Both the position numbers and the translations under genes were made by a program. This document shows positions 1 through 11,735 of a stretch of DNA of 64,000 bases, in pieces (position 1 is the first letter of the stretch; each line of letters starts with the position of its first letter). Under the pieces are notes generated by a model that saw nothing but the letters and a program-made list of their open reading frames with translations, had not been told where the DNA came from and did not search any database. Source of the DNA: Rhizophagus clarus (taxonomy: Eukaryota; Glomeromycota; Glomeromycetes; Glomerales; Glomeraceae); contig BLAL01000201.1 in the NCBI GenBank assembly GCA_015698045.1, forward strand, positions 1 to 64,000, given 5' to 3'.

Positions 1-753
1 AAGATACGGTCGTGCCCGGTAAATTACTTGACATCTCTCTTTCCAATGCTAATATAAAAACAACGTGACGATATCATTATGACGCTTTAAACAATCGCAT
101 TCCCAAGTAAAAAAAAGAGGGAAATAATACTATACCGAAACTTTCTTTTGCGCACATTCCGAATTTCTGACCGAATTTCGTCGCAAATATTATTATACAC
201 TACTATTAAAAAATTTTTCTTTTTTTAAAAAAAAATAATAAATAGATAAATAAATAAAAAAATACATCCCGAATTTCTGTTATATTGTTAAAAAATATTT
301 TCTAAACAATATTTGCACCGAGAGCTAAAATTTGTAAAACAATTAATATTATTATAAATAACTTTTGTTTCGTACCTGTCAAGGTGGTCGAAATAAACTA
401 TTTTTCAATGTGAGATTACGCCGGAATAAAAAATAGACGCGTATATGATTGTTAATATTATTAAGAAATATTTTAAATAGACTGACAATATTAAAATGTA
501 AGTTATTACAGTTAAAATGTAGAGATCGGAGTAGAAATAACCGTTCGTGCAGAATGTTTTAAACAAGACAAACACATGATTTTTGATTGGATAATCAATA
601 CAAAGTCACGTTATCACGTGATAAAGTAATGACGCGGTCACGATACCATAACATATCAAAACGATATTGTTGCATTTATTTAATAAAAAAAATACTGTAT
701 CATTTTGATATTGTTAAAACAATAATGAATTAATGAGTAAACGTAGTATAAAC
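1..753. other. AT-rich stretch without a recognised gene
   Basis: Both strands are broken by frequent stops and no protein motif was recognised. The only distinct feature is the perfect palindrome described separately at 611-624. Confidence 0.5.
611..624. promoter_or_regulatory. 14-bp perfect palindrome with CACGTG core
   Basis: The sequence TTATCACGTGATAA equals its own reverse complement and contains the CACGTG E-box bound by bHLH factors in fungi. No intact gene lies close on either side, so a regulatory role is only possible, not shown. Confidence 0.3.
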
Positions 754-3700
754 TTATTTATATTGTAAATATAACATAATATTACTAATAAAGCTATATA
801 ACCGTAAAATAATAATTATTTTTATCCACAAATCAATTTTCGTATCATAGACAAAGTGAACTTTCTGTACGTGGTCAATTATTGATATCGGGAAGATTCT
901 CTCCCAGCGAATGTCTTGGCTTGTCTGAATGCGAAAAGAGGACATTTTCAATACGTTGTGAATTCTGTTAATATTGTCAAACAATCAATTGTAATAAAGG
1001 CATAATATTTATCATCATTGCCTTTGATTTGAAATCCCTTTATATCGCATAACATTCACCACTGTCTTCCTCGTGATTGTTACGACGTCACCAATATGAA
1101 GAGTACTTTGGAAAAACGCCATCGCTTTCTTCCATAGTGTATGTCGCCAATTCATACCAGCCCATTTGAGAATATATAAGAGCTGACTTCTTGTCCATGT
1201 CCATAAATGAAAGAAGCAGCTCAGATTGGAAATTTGGGCAAATTTTTCATGATATTTTCACGATCCCTGACGGGACAAGCTCCTCTTTAAGATAATATTT
1301 GTAATAAAATCCACTGGAGATGAAATCGCCTATATAAATAAAATTACGTTATAATTGCGGAAATATTATTATTATAAAATTGTAATACAAACCTTCTTCA
1401 TTTTCTTCCGGTTCTTGTTCATTTGATACCTTGTCTTCAGTAATATACCAAGTAGTCAATAATTTCTAAACTTTAGAGGACATTAGTAGCGAAACCTCTT
1501 ACAAGGTTGTGATAATCTTTGATCTGGCGCCTCCATCTACTAAATGGACGAATTGCAAAGAGCTAGGTATACCGCTTTAACAAGTCTAGCTCGACATTCT
1601 TGCAATTTGTTCGTGGGTACCATTGCTTTTAAAGATCTGATGCACCATCTCTTTGATACCAACTTGAGGGTTTATAAGATACCATAAGTCCTTGCATGGC
1701 ACCAGCAAGTGGATATTTGATTGCAGGTTGGGGTAAGGTTAGCAAATTCAGGGAAAACCTAAAGCCACATTATTAAATAATATTTTATATATTGATAAAT
1801 AAAAAATAAAAAATTATATAAGAATTTATGAATAATTGTACCTTTGAAGAATTTCATTTTCTTTCTTCAAGGCATTTTTGTAATTCGTCATACGAATCTA
1901 ATGTAACTTGCTTTCAAAAACCATCCTCATTGTTTTTGCTACATATACCCAACAAGCAATTATTACATTTTTTCGCCATGTTAATGCGTGATTCTTGAAT
2001 TCGTCGCAGAATGCTTCTGGATTCATTTTCCTTTAAGCTTGATGTTTCTAAAAAACTATTAAGTATAAAAGGCATTATCATAGCGAGCCTAAGATAGTCA
2101 GACATCATGAAACTAGCATTGTGACTAATTGGATTTGGCAAACGAGACCATTTTTTTTGGTTTCTCAAAGTTCTTCCAGGCTTTGATAAACTCGTCCTCT
2201 CCTTTTTGTGAAAATAATTCGCACCTGTGGAAATCAAAAAAGCTTTATTAAAGATTTTGTTCGTTACATATCTAGCTAAAGTTAATTAAATTCAAAGATC
2301 ATACGTTAATTTAAGAAGTCGTCCAATCTTCCCAGCAGTTGCATGATATACATCTTGAGGTGTCTGTAGATGCCTTTCTCTTAGCAGCCTATCCAAAATG
2401 CTAGGCCTTGTTCTTAGTCCAAACTCAGTACAAAGTCGTCTTTGCCTTGTGGTAGCAGGTTCGTTAAATATCTCTTTAAATTGATCGTCAGTGATGTGAT
2501 GATATCTTGATGTTGCTGGTACATCCTGAGAGAAGTTGGTAAGTGATTCTCGAGAGGCTGTACAAGTGCGGCAACCTTTATTGGCATTATGTCGTAATAC
2601 ACCACACATGTCATTCCCTTGTGGTAAATCAGCAGTTACGACACCTAAACCGGCTATCACCCAAGCATCTTGGCCATTCACTTCCATTAATTTTCTTTGT
2701 TCGAATTCTTTCATTTCAGAAATAAATGGCAACATGAATTCATTGAAATTACCACCGAAAGGAACAAACCCGAGAACAAAGTGATTTTTGAGCAACTTTC
2801 TTTGACGGGCAGGCATATTCCAAACTGCACATAAACACCTCCTAACGAATGATAAACATTCCTAAATGTTCCAAAATCATCGTAGTATATGTCCAAAAAC
2901 AGCTTATAAACCGGAATTGTTGGAGATGGTGGCTGCCTTATAGAAATATATCCGAAGGATATTGATAAGAGAACGTTGCATCACGAATGCGCCAGTGTGT
3001 ATGATGTTTATAAAGTATTTCGGTAATTCGTAGTGTATCTGCAGCAACCTTTTCTGAAATTTGTGATGTTGTTATTGTCAAGAATGGTTCATCTTGTAAC
3101 CAAACTTCTCCGGAAAGAGAGCGATTTTGTCTTAATTCTCCCTTAAAAGTTCCAGGCAAGTCACTATAATCTAGAACTTTTTGGATTCTCAGCCGATACT
3201 GTTGGTTCTCTTCATTTAATAATATCGCTCTCAATCTGCCAAGTTTTCGCTCATTGTCGTAATAGTAAACAAAATCGCCGCATTGGTATATCTCTATTAT
3301 ATACATATGAAAAAAGTGTTAGTCTCTTGTACTTTATTGCTTCGCCTCTCTACCATCAGCTTGCATTTAATAAATAATTACCCCCTGATATCATTAATTG
3401 TTCTTGACCGAAAAGAGGTGACTCTGCCCATAAGGTACCATGCCAGTACTCGGATTTTGTTTTTGAATCGACACCAGCACCAAAATACATTTCCTTTAAT
3501 AGTGATGGGTTGTTAAGAACATTCCAAATGATATCACTTATTGAAAGTTGATATGCCATCTTTGAATCCTTTAAAGTTGATGGTGTTTTTTTTTGATGAA
3601 ATTGAGATAGATTTTGCTGATATTGAGGGAAGAGGAAGACGCTCCCTCCATGCTCGAAATCTCCGAATATTTTTTACAATATGATCTCTATTAAATTCTG

Positions 3701-4364
3701 GTCTCATGATAATGTCAACAAGATCTTCATATGCATTTGTTGAAATATTATGCTTATAAATCCAACAAAATAAGGCAGCAGTAGTTAAATTTTGAAAATA
3801 TGGAGCAAAATCACCATCATAAGATGGTAACTTATCTTTAGCCAATGCTTCATCAACGAATAGCTTTTCTTCTGAGATATCAGAATCATGTCTTTCTTCA
3901 TTATCTGACGACATTGTTTCATATTCTTCATCACTTTCTAAGGACATTATATAATCGCTTTCTGTTTCATTCTCTGATGATGTTGAAATCATGTTGGTAT
4001 CACCTTCTTCATTATTGCTTCGTTGTTCTAAATCATCATCATTATCGTTTCGTTGTTCTAAATGATCATTATCACTTCGTTGTTCTAAATGATCATCATT
4101 GCTTCGTTGTTCTAAATCATCACCATTATCGCTTCGCTGTTCTATATGATCATCATCGCTTCATTGTTCTAAATCATCATCTCCGTCGCCATATTCATTA
4201 TACTCTTCGCCGCTAATATTATCATCTTCAAAATCTTTTTGTACCATTTTTTCATTGTCATCATTATCCGATAATAAAAATCTGTTGGGCAACCTTCTAA
4301 AATTATTACGGATACGAAAAGGTAATGTAGCAATATTCGCTTTTTGAGGTTTATTTCGTAACAT
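754..4364 (-). pseudogene. decayed Tnp2/Plavaka-like (CACTA-superfamily) transposase
   Basis: Read from 4364 down to 754 there is one large transposase broken into pieces. In order: an acidic N-terminal region with an EQRS-type repeat (4364-3534); a block starting MAYQLSISDIIWNVL (3559-3356); a domain with GDFVYYY (3306-2938); the block DIYYDDFGTFRNVYHSLGG (near 2896-2830); FVPFGGNFNEF and MCGVLRHNANKGCRTC (2816-2292); a C-terminal part (2237-1914); then VGIKEMVHQIFK (about 1650) and, after many stops, VQKVHFVYD (about 860). Block order and wording fit the large Tnp2/Plavaka transposases of fungi. Visible lesions: a TGA at about 4160 where sister repeats have CGA, an extra A in the A run at 3588-3596, stops at about 3350, and one- or two-base shifts near 3297, 2945 and 2818. 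Some gaps, for example 2238-2291, could be introns. No CACTA-type ends were found. The superfamily label is from recognition only; that it is dead is clear. Confidence 0.75.
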
Positions 4365-5610
4365 GGCTATGATAATAATTATAATAAGGAATAATAAAAT
4401 GAGTAAATTTAAAAAATGTCCATGCGCGTTTGTGTATTTAATTCATTAACTGCTTTTATAATATTTTTAATTGGAAATCATAGTATCGCGACCGCAGCAC
4501 ATAAACGGAAATTTTGGGTTAACAAATTTCTCATTAACGGAAATTTGGGCAATGATCTGGTTACATGTAAAGAAATTTGTATGAAATCGTGACCGCAGGA
4601 CATAAACGGAAATTTATAAACGGAAATTTATATTGAAATTTCGAGAAAAAAAAATTGTCAATGGTTACATTAGTTCTTGGATCACAGTACATTAATGGAA
4701 ATCTTGGGGAAAATGATCTAAAATTGACATGTTAACAACAGTTACATGCAAAGAAATTTTGTATGAATATCGTGCGTGACTGCAGAACATAAACGGAAAT
4801 TTAGATTACTAATTTCTTAAATTTTGGGAAAATCGACATGCAAAGAAATTTTGTATGAATATTGTGACCGCGGGACATAAACGGAAATTTGAATTGATCG
4901 GAAATTTTCTTAATGGCTACATTGGTTCTTTACTTACAATGCATTAACGAAGTTTTGAGGCAATGATCTGAAGAGTTGACTTCTTTAACGGTTATATGTA
5001 AAGGAATTTATATGAATATTGTGACCGCAGGACATAAGCGGAAATTTAGATCATCGAATTTTGGGATAATTGATCGGAAAAAAAATTCGTTAATAGTTAG
5101 TTACATTAACTAATGAATTATATAATGAACAACATCGTAACTATAGAAATTTGGGTTAACAAAGCTCTTGAATTTAGGATTGATGTTTTGACGATTACAT
5201 GTAAAGAAATTTATATAGGCTGCTGGACATAACGGAAATTGGTTAACAAAGCTTTTCTGAAAAATTGACATTACATTTTAAGAATATCGTGATCGCAGCA
5301 CATTTAGACAAGACAAATGATCAGAAAAAATTGTTAGCAATTCGTGTTCCAGTTTATATGAAATTTTGATTTTTATGATTTTAAATTATTACAATCAATT
5401 ATTATGATAAAATCACTAGTTGTGAGCTTTACGGATATATACAATTATAAAATTACATAAGATTTATTTTTTTATTGAAATAAATTGAAAAGAAGGTGGA
5501 TATAATATTAATGAGATATTAATTTCATATAATGGCAATATCAATTCTAACAAATAATTTTAAAGTGTTAAATATTTCAAATTATCACAAAATATTAAAG
5601 AATCAAATGA

Positions 5611-5880
5611 TCATACTTTTTTCACCATCTGAGCCCAGTCTCCCATGGTCTTCGCTCGGTTGTTACGAGACGGACGTTTCCGTTTCTTTTTAATGTTGGT
5701 CTGGAGAAGATCGTTCGATCGGGTTTGTTCTTTTATTAGATCGTCTAGCGAGATCAATATCATATTATCTATATATGAAAGAAACTATTTGAATATTATC
5801 ATACGTTATTTAATGAATTAATATACCAGGTATTTTTTTTTTATACCTGTTTCTTCTCTACTAGGTTTGGGAGAGGACAT
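5611..5880 (-). CDS. small two-exon basic protein (63 aa), unknown
   Basis: Exon 1 is 5847-5880 and exon 2 is 5611-5768, separated by a 78-nt intron with donor GTATAA and acceptor ATATAG. The splice joins phase 1 to phase 1 and the frame runs to a TGA, 64 codons in all. The protein starts MSSPKPSREET, continues with a short amphipathic stretch (SLDDLIKEQTRSNDLL) and ends with a basic patch (KKKRKRPSRNNRAK) followed by MGDWAQMVKKV. The basic patch would suit nuclear targeting or nucleic-acid binding; that is inference. Exon 2 has visibly higher GC than the AT-rich surroundings, which supports coding. It lies in the non-repetitive centre of the large inverted repeat, as a passenger or internal gene would. 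No family was recognised. Confidence 0.5.
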
Positions 5881-6160
5881 TTTCTTTCTATCTTTTTTTT
5901 ATTAGAAATCTAAAAACTCTGATCTGAGATGTGGTATTTTTATATGTAACTGATAAGATATGGACAGTCAAACTTTAAAAAAAATATCAATTGAATTCTT
6001 TGGGAAAAAAGCACAAAGTAAATTTTTTTATAATATTACGACTGTGATATCATGACTGCACTATATAAAAGGAAATTTGGGTCAACAACTTGAAAAGTTT
6101 TTTTTAAAACTTCATTACATAATTCCGAGATAGAGAACTAATGTAACAAATTCTGTCAAT

Positions 6161-8545
6161 GCGCTGCAGATAAAAATCAATGTAACCATTAACAATTTTT
6201 TTTCCTGATCAATTATTGATCTAAATTTCTATTTATTTATCGCGACCACGATATTCATGTCAAATTTTTCAGATCATTACCCTAGATTCCACCAATGTGC
6301 TGCAGATAAAGATCTTTTGCAGATAAAGAATCAACAGAACTGTTGACAAAATTTTTTTCCGATCAATTTTTTGATCTAAATTTCTGTTCATGTCCTGCGA
6401 TCACCTTACATGTAACCGCAATTTTTCCATTTCCCAAAATTTCATCAATTTACTTTACATTGCACTAATATTGCACTGTTAAATATTTAATATAATATTT
6501 TTTCTATTAAGATTAAAAGAATAGTTAATAATTTATTATCAATCCTAATTATTAAAATAAATATATAATATATTAAACTTATGAAAAAATGTACTCTATT
6601 TAAGTATTAGGACAGCATAATATAGTACGTACAGTATAATTCTTCAACCCTGATTATGTAACCATTAACAAATTTTTCTCCTGATCAATTATCCCGAAAA
6701 TCCGTTTATGTCCTGCGATCACGATATTCACGTCAAATTTTTCAGATTACCCCTGAATTCTATCAATGCGCTGCAGATAAAAAATCAATGTAATCATTAA
6801 CAATTTTTTTCCGGTCAATTATTGATCTAAATTTCTATTTATTTATTGCGACCACGATATTCATGCCAAATTTTTCAGATCATTACCCTAGATTCCACAA
6901 ATGTGCTGCAGATAAAGATCTTTTGCAGATAAAGAATCAACAGAACTGTTGACAAAATTTTTTTCTGATCAATTTGTTGATCTAAATTTCTGTTCATGTC
7001 CTGCGATCACCTTACATGTAACCGCAATTTTTCCATTTCCCAAAATTTCATCAATTTACTGTATACATTGCACTAATATTGTACTGTTAAATATTTAATA
7101 TAATATTTTTTCTATTAAGATTAAAAGAATAGTTAATAATTTATTATCAATCCTAATTATTAAAATAAATATATAATATATTAAACATATGAAAAAATGT
7201 ACTCTATTTAAGTATTAGGACAGCATAGTAATATAGTACGTACAGTATAATTCTTCAACCCTGATTATGTAAACATTAACAAATTTTTCTCCTGATCAAT
7301 TATCCCGAAAATCCGTTTATGTCCTGCGATCACGATATTCACGTCAAATTTTTCAGATTACCCCTGAATTCTATCAATGCGCTGCAGATAAAAAATCAAT
7401 GTAATCATTAACAATTTTTTTCCGGTCAATTATTGATCTAAATTTCTATTTATTTATTGCGACCACGATATTCATGCCAAATTTTTCAGATCATTACCCT
7501 AGATTCCACAAATGTGCTGCAGATAAAGATCTTTTGCAGATAAAGAATCAACAGAACTGTTGACAAAATTTTTTTCTGATCAATTTGTTGATCTAAATTT
7601 CTGTTCATGTCCTGCGATCACCTTACATGTAACCGCAATTTTTCCATTTCCCAAAATTTCATCAATTTACTGTATACATTGCACTAATATTGTACTGTTA
7701 AATATTTAATATAATATTTTTTCTATTAAGATTAAAAGAATAGTTAATAATTTATTATCAATCCTAATTATTAAAATAAATATATAATATATTAAACATA
7801 TGAAAAAATGTACTCTATTTAAGTATTAGGACAGCATAGTAATATAGTACGTACAGTATAATTCTTCAACCCTGATTATGTAAACATTAACAAATTTTTT
7901 CTCCTGATCAATTATCCCGAAAATCCATTTATGTCTTGCGATCACGATATTCATGTCAAATTTTTCAGATTACCCCTGAATTCTATCAATGCGCTGCAGA
8001 TAAAAAATCAATGTAACCATTAATAATTTTTTCTGATCAATTATTGATCTAAATTTCTATTTATTTATTGCGACCACGATATTCATGTCAAATTTTTCAG
8101 ATCATTACCCTAGATTCCACCAATGTGCTGCAAATAAAGATCTTTTGCAGATAAAGAATCAACAGAACTGTTGACAAAATTTTTCCGACCAATTTTTTGA
8201 TCTAAATTTCTATTTATGTCCTGCGATCACCTTACATGTAACCGCAATTTTTCCATTGCCCAAAATTTCATCAATGTACTGTAAACATTGCATTAATATT
8301 GCACTGTTAAATATTTAATATAATATTTTTTCTATTTAGATTAGATTAAAAGAACAATCCTAATTATTAAAATAAATATATAATATATTAAACATATGAA
8401 AAAATGTACTCTATTTAAGTATTAGGACAGCATAATATAGTACGTACAGTATAATTCTTCAACCCTGATTATGTAACCATTAACAAATTTTTTCTCCTGA
8501 TCAATTATCCCGAAAATCCGTTTATGTCCTGCGATCACGATATTC
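6161..8545. repeat. 611-bp higher-order tandem repeat, about 4 copies
   Basis: Units begin with GCGCTGCAGATAAAAA at 6161, 6768, 7379 and 7991, giving periods of 607, 611 and 612 bp. The marker AACCCTGATTATGTA recurs at 6646, 7257, 7868 and 8461. The second and third units are almost identical, indicating recent duplication or homogenisation. Inside each unit two related sub-units are seen (CACGATATTCAYGTCAAATTTTTCAG occurs twice), so the array is hierarchical, like satellite higher-order repeats. Confidence 0.9.
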
Positions 8546-9026
8546 ATATAAAGTTTCTTTACTTGTAACCGTTAATATTGCTCGAAATTACCATTAATGT
8601 TCTGTGGACAAAGAGCTAATATACCCATTAAGGATTTTCCCGATCAATTATTCCAATAATTTGAAAATTTTGTTGGCCAAATTTCCGTTTATGTTCTACA
8701 GTTACGATACTCATATATAATTTCTTTACATGTAACCGTTAAGACGTCAAATTTTCCCAAAATTTTCGTCATAAAGAATCGATGTAACCATTAACAAATT
8801 CTTCCGATCAACTATCCAAGATTTAATGTAACCATGAACGTTTTTTTCGAGAATGCTAACCCAATTTCCTTTTATGTGCTGCGGTCACGATGTAATTTTT
8901 TCTTAATATTAGGAGAAATCTCTATAAATAAATAAAGATGATGCTGTATTCGTTTCGTCAGGAATCACCTATTTCTTTACGTTGCTACTAGCACAATACC
9001 GATAAGTACCATCTTGTTTGTTTATC

Positions 9027-10612
9027 ATGACTAAACGCAGAGGAGTAACAGAAAAAGGTAATAATATTATATTTTTGATTTAAAATTTATATAGTAATTG
9101 CGCCTAATACTATTATAATGATACCTAAAAGACAAGGCAACAAAAGCTGCAAAGACTACAAAAACTATTCGTACATATGTTGCCAACTCTTCACGTGATT
9201 ATAATAAGGAAAGAGATGAAAGGAGAGAGGAAGGAAGTGAACATGAACAAGATAATTTACATGGACAAGATGTAGATATTGGAGAAGGTAATAATAGACA
9301 AGATGATGATATTGAAAGAATTATTTTGGGTAAATACGTTATAATAATTGTTTTATTATTCAATTGAAATGATATTTCTGCGAATTTATTTAAAACTAAA
9401 TTTACTTCGTTATAATGAAGATATGCTTCCAGAGCAAGAAGAAAGAAATATTGAAAAAGAAAGAAGAGAAAATGAGAAGAAAGAGATGGAGAGGAGAGAT
9501 AAAGAGAGAAGAGAGAAAGAAAGAAGAGAGAAAGAGAGAAGAGAGAAAGAGAGAAGAGAGAAAGAGAGAAGAGAGAAAGAGAGAAGAGAGAGGGATAGGA
9601 GAGAGAAAGATAAAGAACAAGAAGAAAATGAAAATGATGAAAGCGGTAAAAACATAAAATCTGAACATAATTAATGAATATAATTTTATTCTCATTTAAT
9701 ATTACTTCTAGAGAGTGAAGAAGAAATTCCGGTTCAATTTGGCGCAATGACCAATCAATTGCAAATTTGCAATTGGTTGGTCTTACATCCAAGTGTACTA
9801 CATCTGGCAAACAAAATGCTTGATGCCTCGACGAAGCAGCCATCAACAAATTTGCCACTAACCACCTCGACTTCGTCACCATCTGACAACGTAAAATCCA
9901 TTTCTTATTTTGGTTGTTACATTCTTACCAATTAAGAACAATCGTTATTACACAGAATTACTGATGTATTATGTATTATTGATATTATTACTGTTTAGGA
10001 TAATTATCGTCTTATTGACGAAGAAATGAAATGCCTTTTTTTGCGAACTAGAAATCCGCCCGATCATGCGTTTGATAAAATAACACAAAAAATTTTTGGG
10101 CATGATGCTTATCAAAGCGTGGCGAAGTCAATTAACGAACGATATCGTAAATCATTTTCCGACTATCGATATCAATTGAAAAATGTACTTTCAACATTAG
10201 TAAAAGAATTTCGACAAATTGTAGAAAGGTGATCGATACATTCATATCGTTATGTTGTTGTTTTATTACAATGATTTAATGATTTAAATTTTTTTTCTAT
10301 TAAAGTGGATATACGGAAAGTTCAGATCCTACCGACAAGGAAGTAAACAATTTCATATCACGTGAGGTGGTTTTAAAGAGAATCTTAAGCCGATACGTTT
10401 CAGCCATCGATTTTACAAAATTATCAGAAACTTCACTAGATAAATTAATAGAATTCTCCAGAAAATGCTTCAAAATAGTCTGGGTTGAAACTGAAAGCGC
10501 AAATATCAAAGAAAAGGTTAAGGAGTTAGATGTTATTACAGAAGATCTAGAAATTCCTTCCCGTAGCGGAAGAAACATTGCTAGCTCTTTAAAACTCCAT
10601 CTTTTTTCATAA
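9027..10612 (+). CDS. six-exon gene, LFLRTR-block protein with ERREK repeat (389 aa)
   Basis: Exons: 9027-9057, 9132-9329, 9421-9645, 9712-9890, 9999-10228 and 10306-10612, all with GT..AG introns of 74-108 nt. The total is 390 codons ending in TAA. The N-terminus is basic (MTKRRGVTEK). Residues about 30-150 are highly charged, with a tandem KERRE/RREKE run (about residues 95-140) likely to form a single long helix. Residues from about 155 are ordered: CNWLVLHPSVLHLANKML, a serine/threonine linker, then DEEMKCLFLRTR (LFLRTR at 224-229) and FSDYRYQL, ending with two helical stretches. The LFLRTR block is shared with the protein of 14704-16537, so the two look paralogous. No known domain was recognised. 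Four of the five introns follow the first base of a codon or lie between codons, and the fifth (10229-10305) follows a second base. Function unknown; the intact frame across six exons argues for a live gene. Confidence 0.75.
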
Positions 10613-10891
10613 ATACAGTACATATCACATAAAAGACCGTGATAACATTGATATGTTTTTTATTCCTTTATGATAATAAAGATTACAATATATCATAGCG
10701 CCACCACTCTGCTAATAATTCATGTGACCTGATTTCACGTTGTACGTAGATTTTATTGATTTTTATTGTGCCGCGTTAACCATCTCTTTTTCTTCCCAAC
10801 TTGTTTACCATTTTTCGAAGCGAAATATAAAACCACATAGACTATAATAAATATTTTTATTTAATATTTTATTTAGTTAAATAACTAGTAT

Positions 10892-11235
10892 AGCGTTTTA
10901 ATCTTAGATAATGTATCTATACATAAAAGTCAGCGTTTGCGGAATATTTGTGAGGAGAAAGGAATACGACTTGAGTTTTTGCCATCTTATTCTCCCGATT
11001 ATAATCCCGTAAGAATTTAATCTTCCATTATTTAAAAATTTATTGCTTACAGATCGAGCAAGCATTTTTTTATATTAAAAATTTTTTACGACAACATCGT
11101 GATTGGGTAGAATCTGTAGAAAATCCAGTAGACGCGTTAAATTTCAGTTGTATGACAATTGGCAAAAATTTTGCTAAGGCGTGCTTTGAACATCTGGATA
11201 TTTATAAATTAAAATTAAATGTCAAAATTATTTGA
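10892..11235 (+). pseudogene. 3' fragment of Tc1-type (DD34E) transposase with an intron
   Basis: Two exons, 10892-11008 and 11053-11235, joined across a 44-nt intron (GTAAGAATTT..TTACAG). The translation has LILDNVSIH with the second catalytic Asp, then LPSYSPDYNP and, after the splice, IEQAF with the catalytic Glu. Exactly 34 residues lie between Asp and Glu, the DD34E spacing of Tc1 elements. The tail reads FLRQHRDWVES and a stop follows at 11233-11235. The N-terminal DNA-binding part and the first Asp are missing upstream, so the copy cannot be active by itself. Confidence 0.8.
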
Positions 11236-11560
11236 ACTTCAAAATTTATTGCTGAATAAAAGGAATTTATTATACAAATTAATAATTTTACTGAACTAAA
11301 AGTTATTGATCAGCATTTTTATAGTAAAGAAACAAACAATCTTAACAGAAACCTTAGATTTTTAAACAGCCATCAAATTACTGACTTCCATATTGAACAA
11401 TTTTTTTTTATATTTTCTGCAATATGAATTTAACATTATCATCATATCAATTTGGCATTCAAGATAATATTCAAAAAATGTCTTAATAAATTTTATTTAG
11501 TGCCAGTGTGATTGATAAAATGCATTATTATTTATTATTATTATAAAAAAATATCAAAAC
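11236..11560. other. AT-rich spacer, nothing recognised
   Basis: Short A/T runs, no open frame of note and no repeat with clear borders. Confidence 0.5.
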
Positions 11561-11572
11561 AAAAAAAGAACA

Positions 11573-11710
11573 CGCCACCAGGCGAACCAGAAACCTTTAC
11601 GCCACAAGGCGAACCAGAAAAAAAACTCGTCACCAGACGAACCAGGAAAAAAACCCGCCACCAGGCGGACCAAACAAACTACATAGAATAAAAAATTCGC
11701 CACCAAGGCG
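11573..11710. repeat. five small GC-stem hairpins in tandem
   Basis: Stem-loops lie at 11573-11584, 11600-11611, 11628-11639, 11656-11667 and 11698-11710, most followed by the word RACCAG. Four have stem CGCC/GGCG. The third has CGTC/GACG, a paired change that keeps the stem. Loops are ACCA, ACAA or ACCAA. The array lies just downstream of the stop of the minus-strand zinc-knuckle gene and would fall in its 3' UTR if transcription continues for about 160 nt. Confidence 0.75.
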
Positions 11711-11735
11711 ACCAGAAATGAATTAAAAAAAAAAC

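Larger units (their letters stand above)
4485..8896. repeat. 4.4 kb inverted satellite-like (foldback) structure
   Basis: The left arm (about 4485-5340) repeats the words GACCGCAGCACATAAACGG and GGTTACATG roughly every 90-110 bp. The right part (about 6090-8896) carries the same words in reverse complement, for example GTGCTGCGGTCACGAT at 8876. The outer ends match over about 40 bp in inverted orientation (left TATCGCGACCGCAGCACATAA, right ending with its complement near 8893). The centre (5340-6090) is not repetitive and holds the small gene at 5611-5880. No convincing target duplication was found, so it may be a foldback element or a rearranged satellite. Confidence 0.7.

Noticed and set aside
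2536..2784. 82-codon plus-strand frame
   Set aside because: Antisense shadow of the transposase reading on the minus strand.
9199..9882. 227-codon minus-strand leucine/serine frame
   Set aside because: Antisense of the ERREK repeat of the six-exon gene and runs through its introns.
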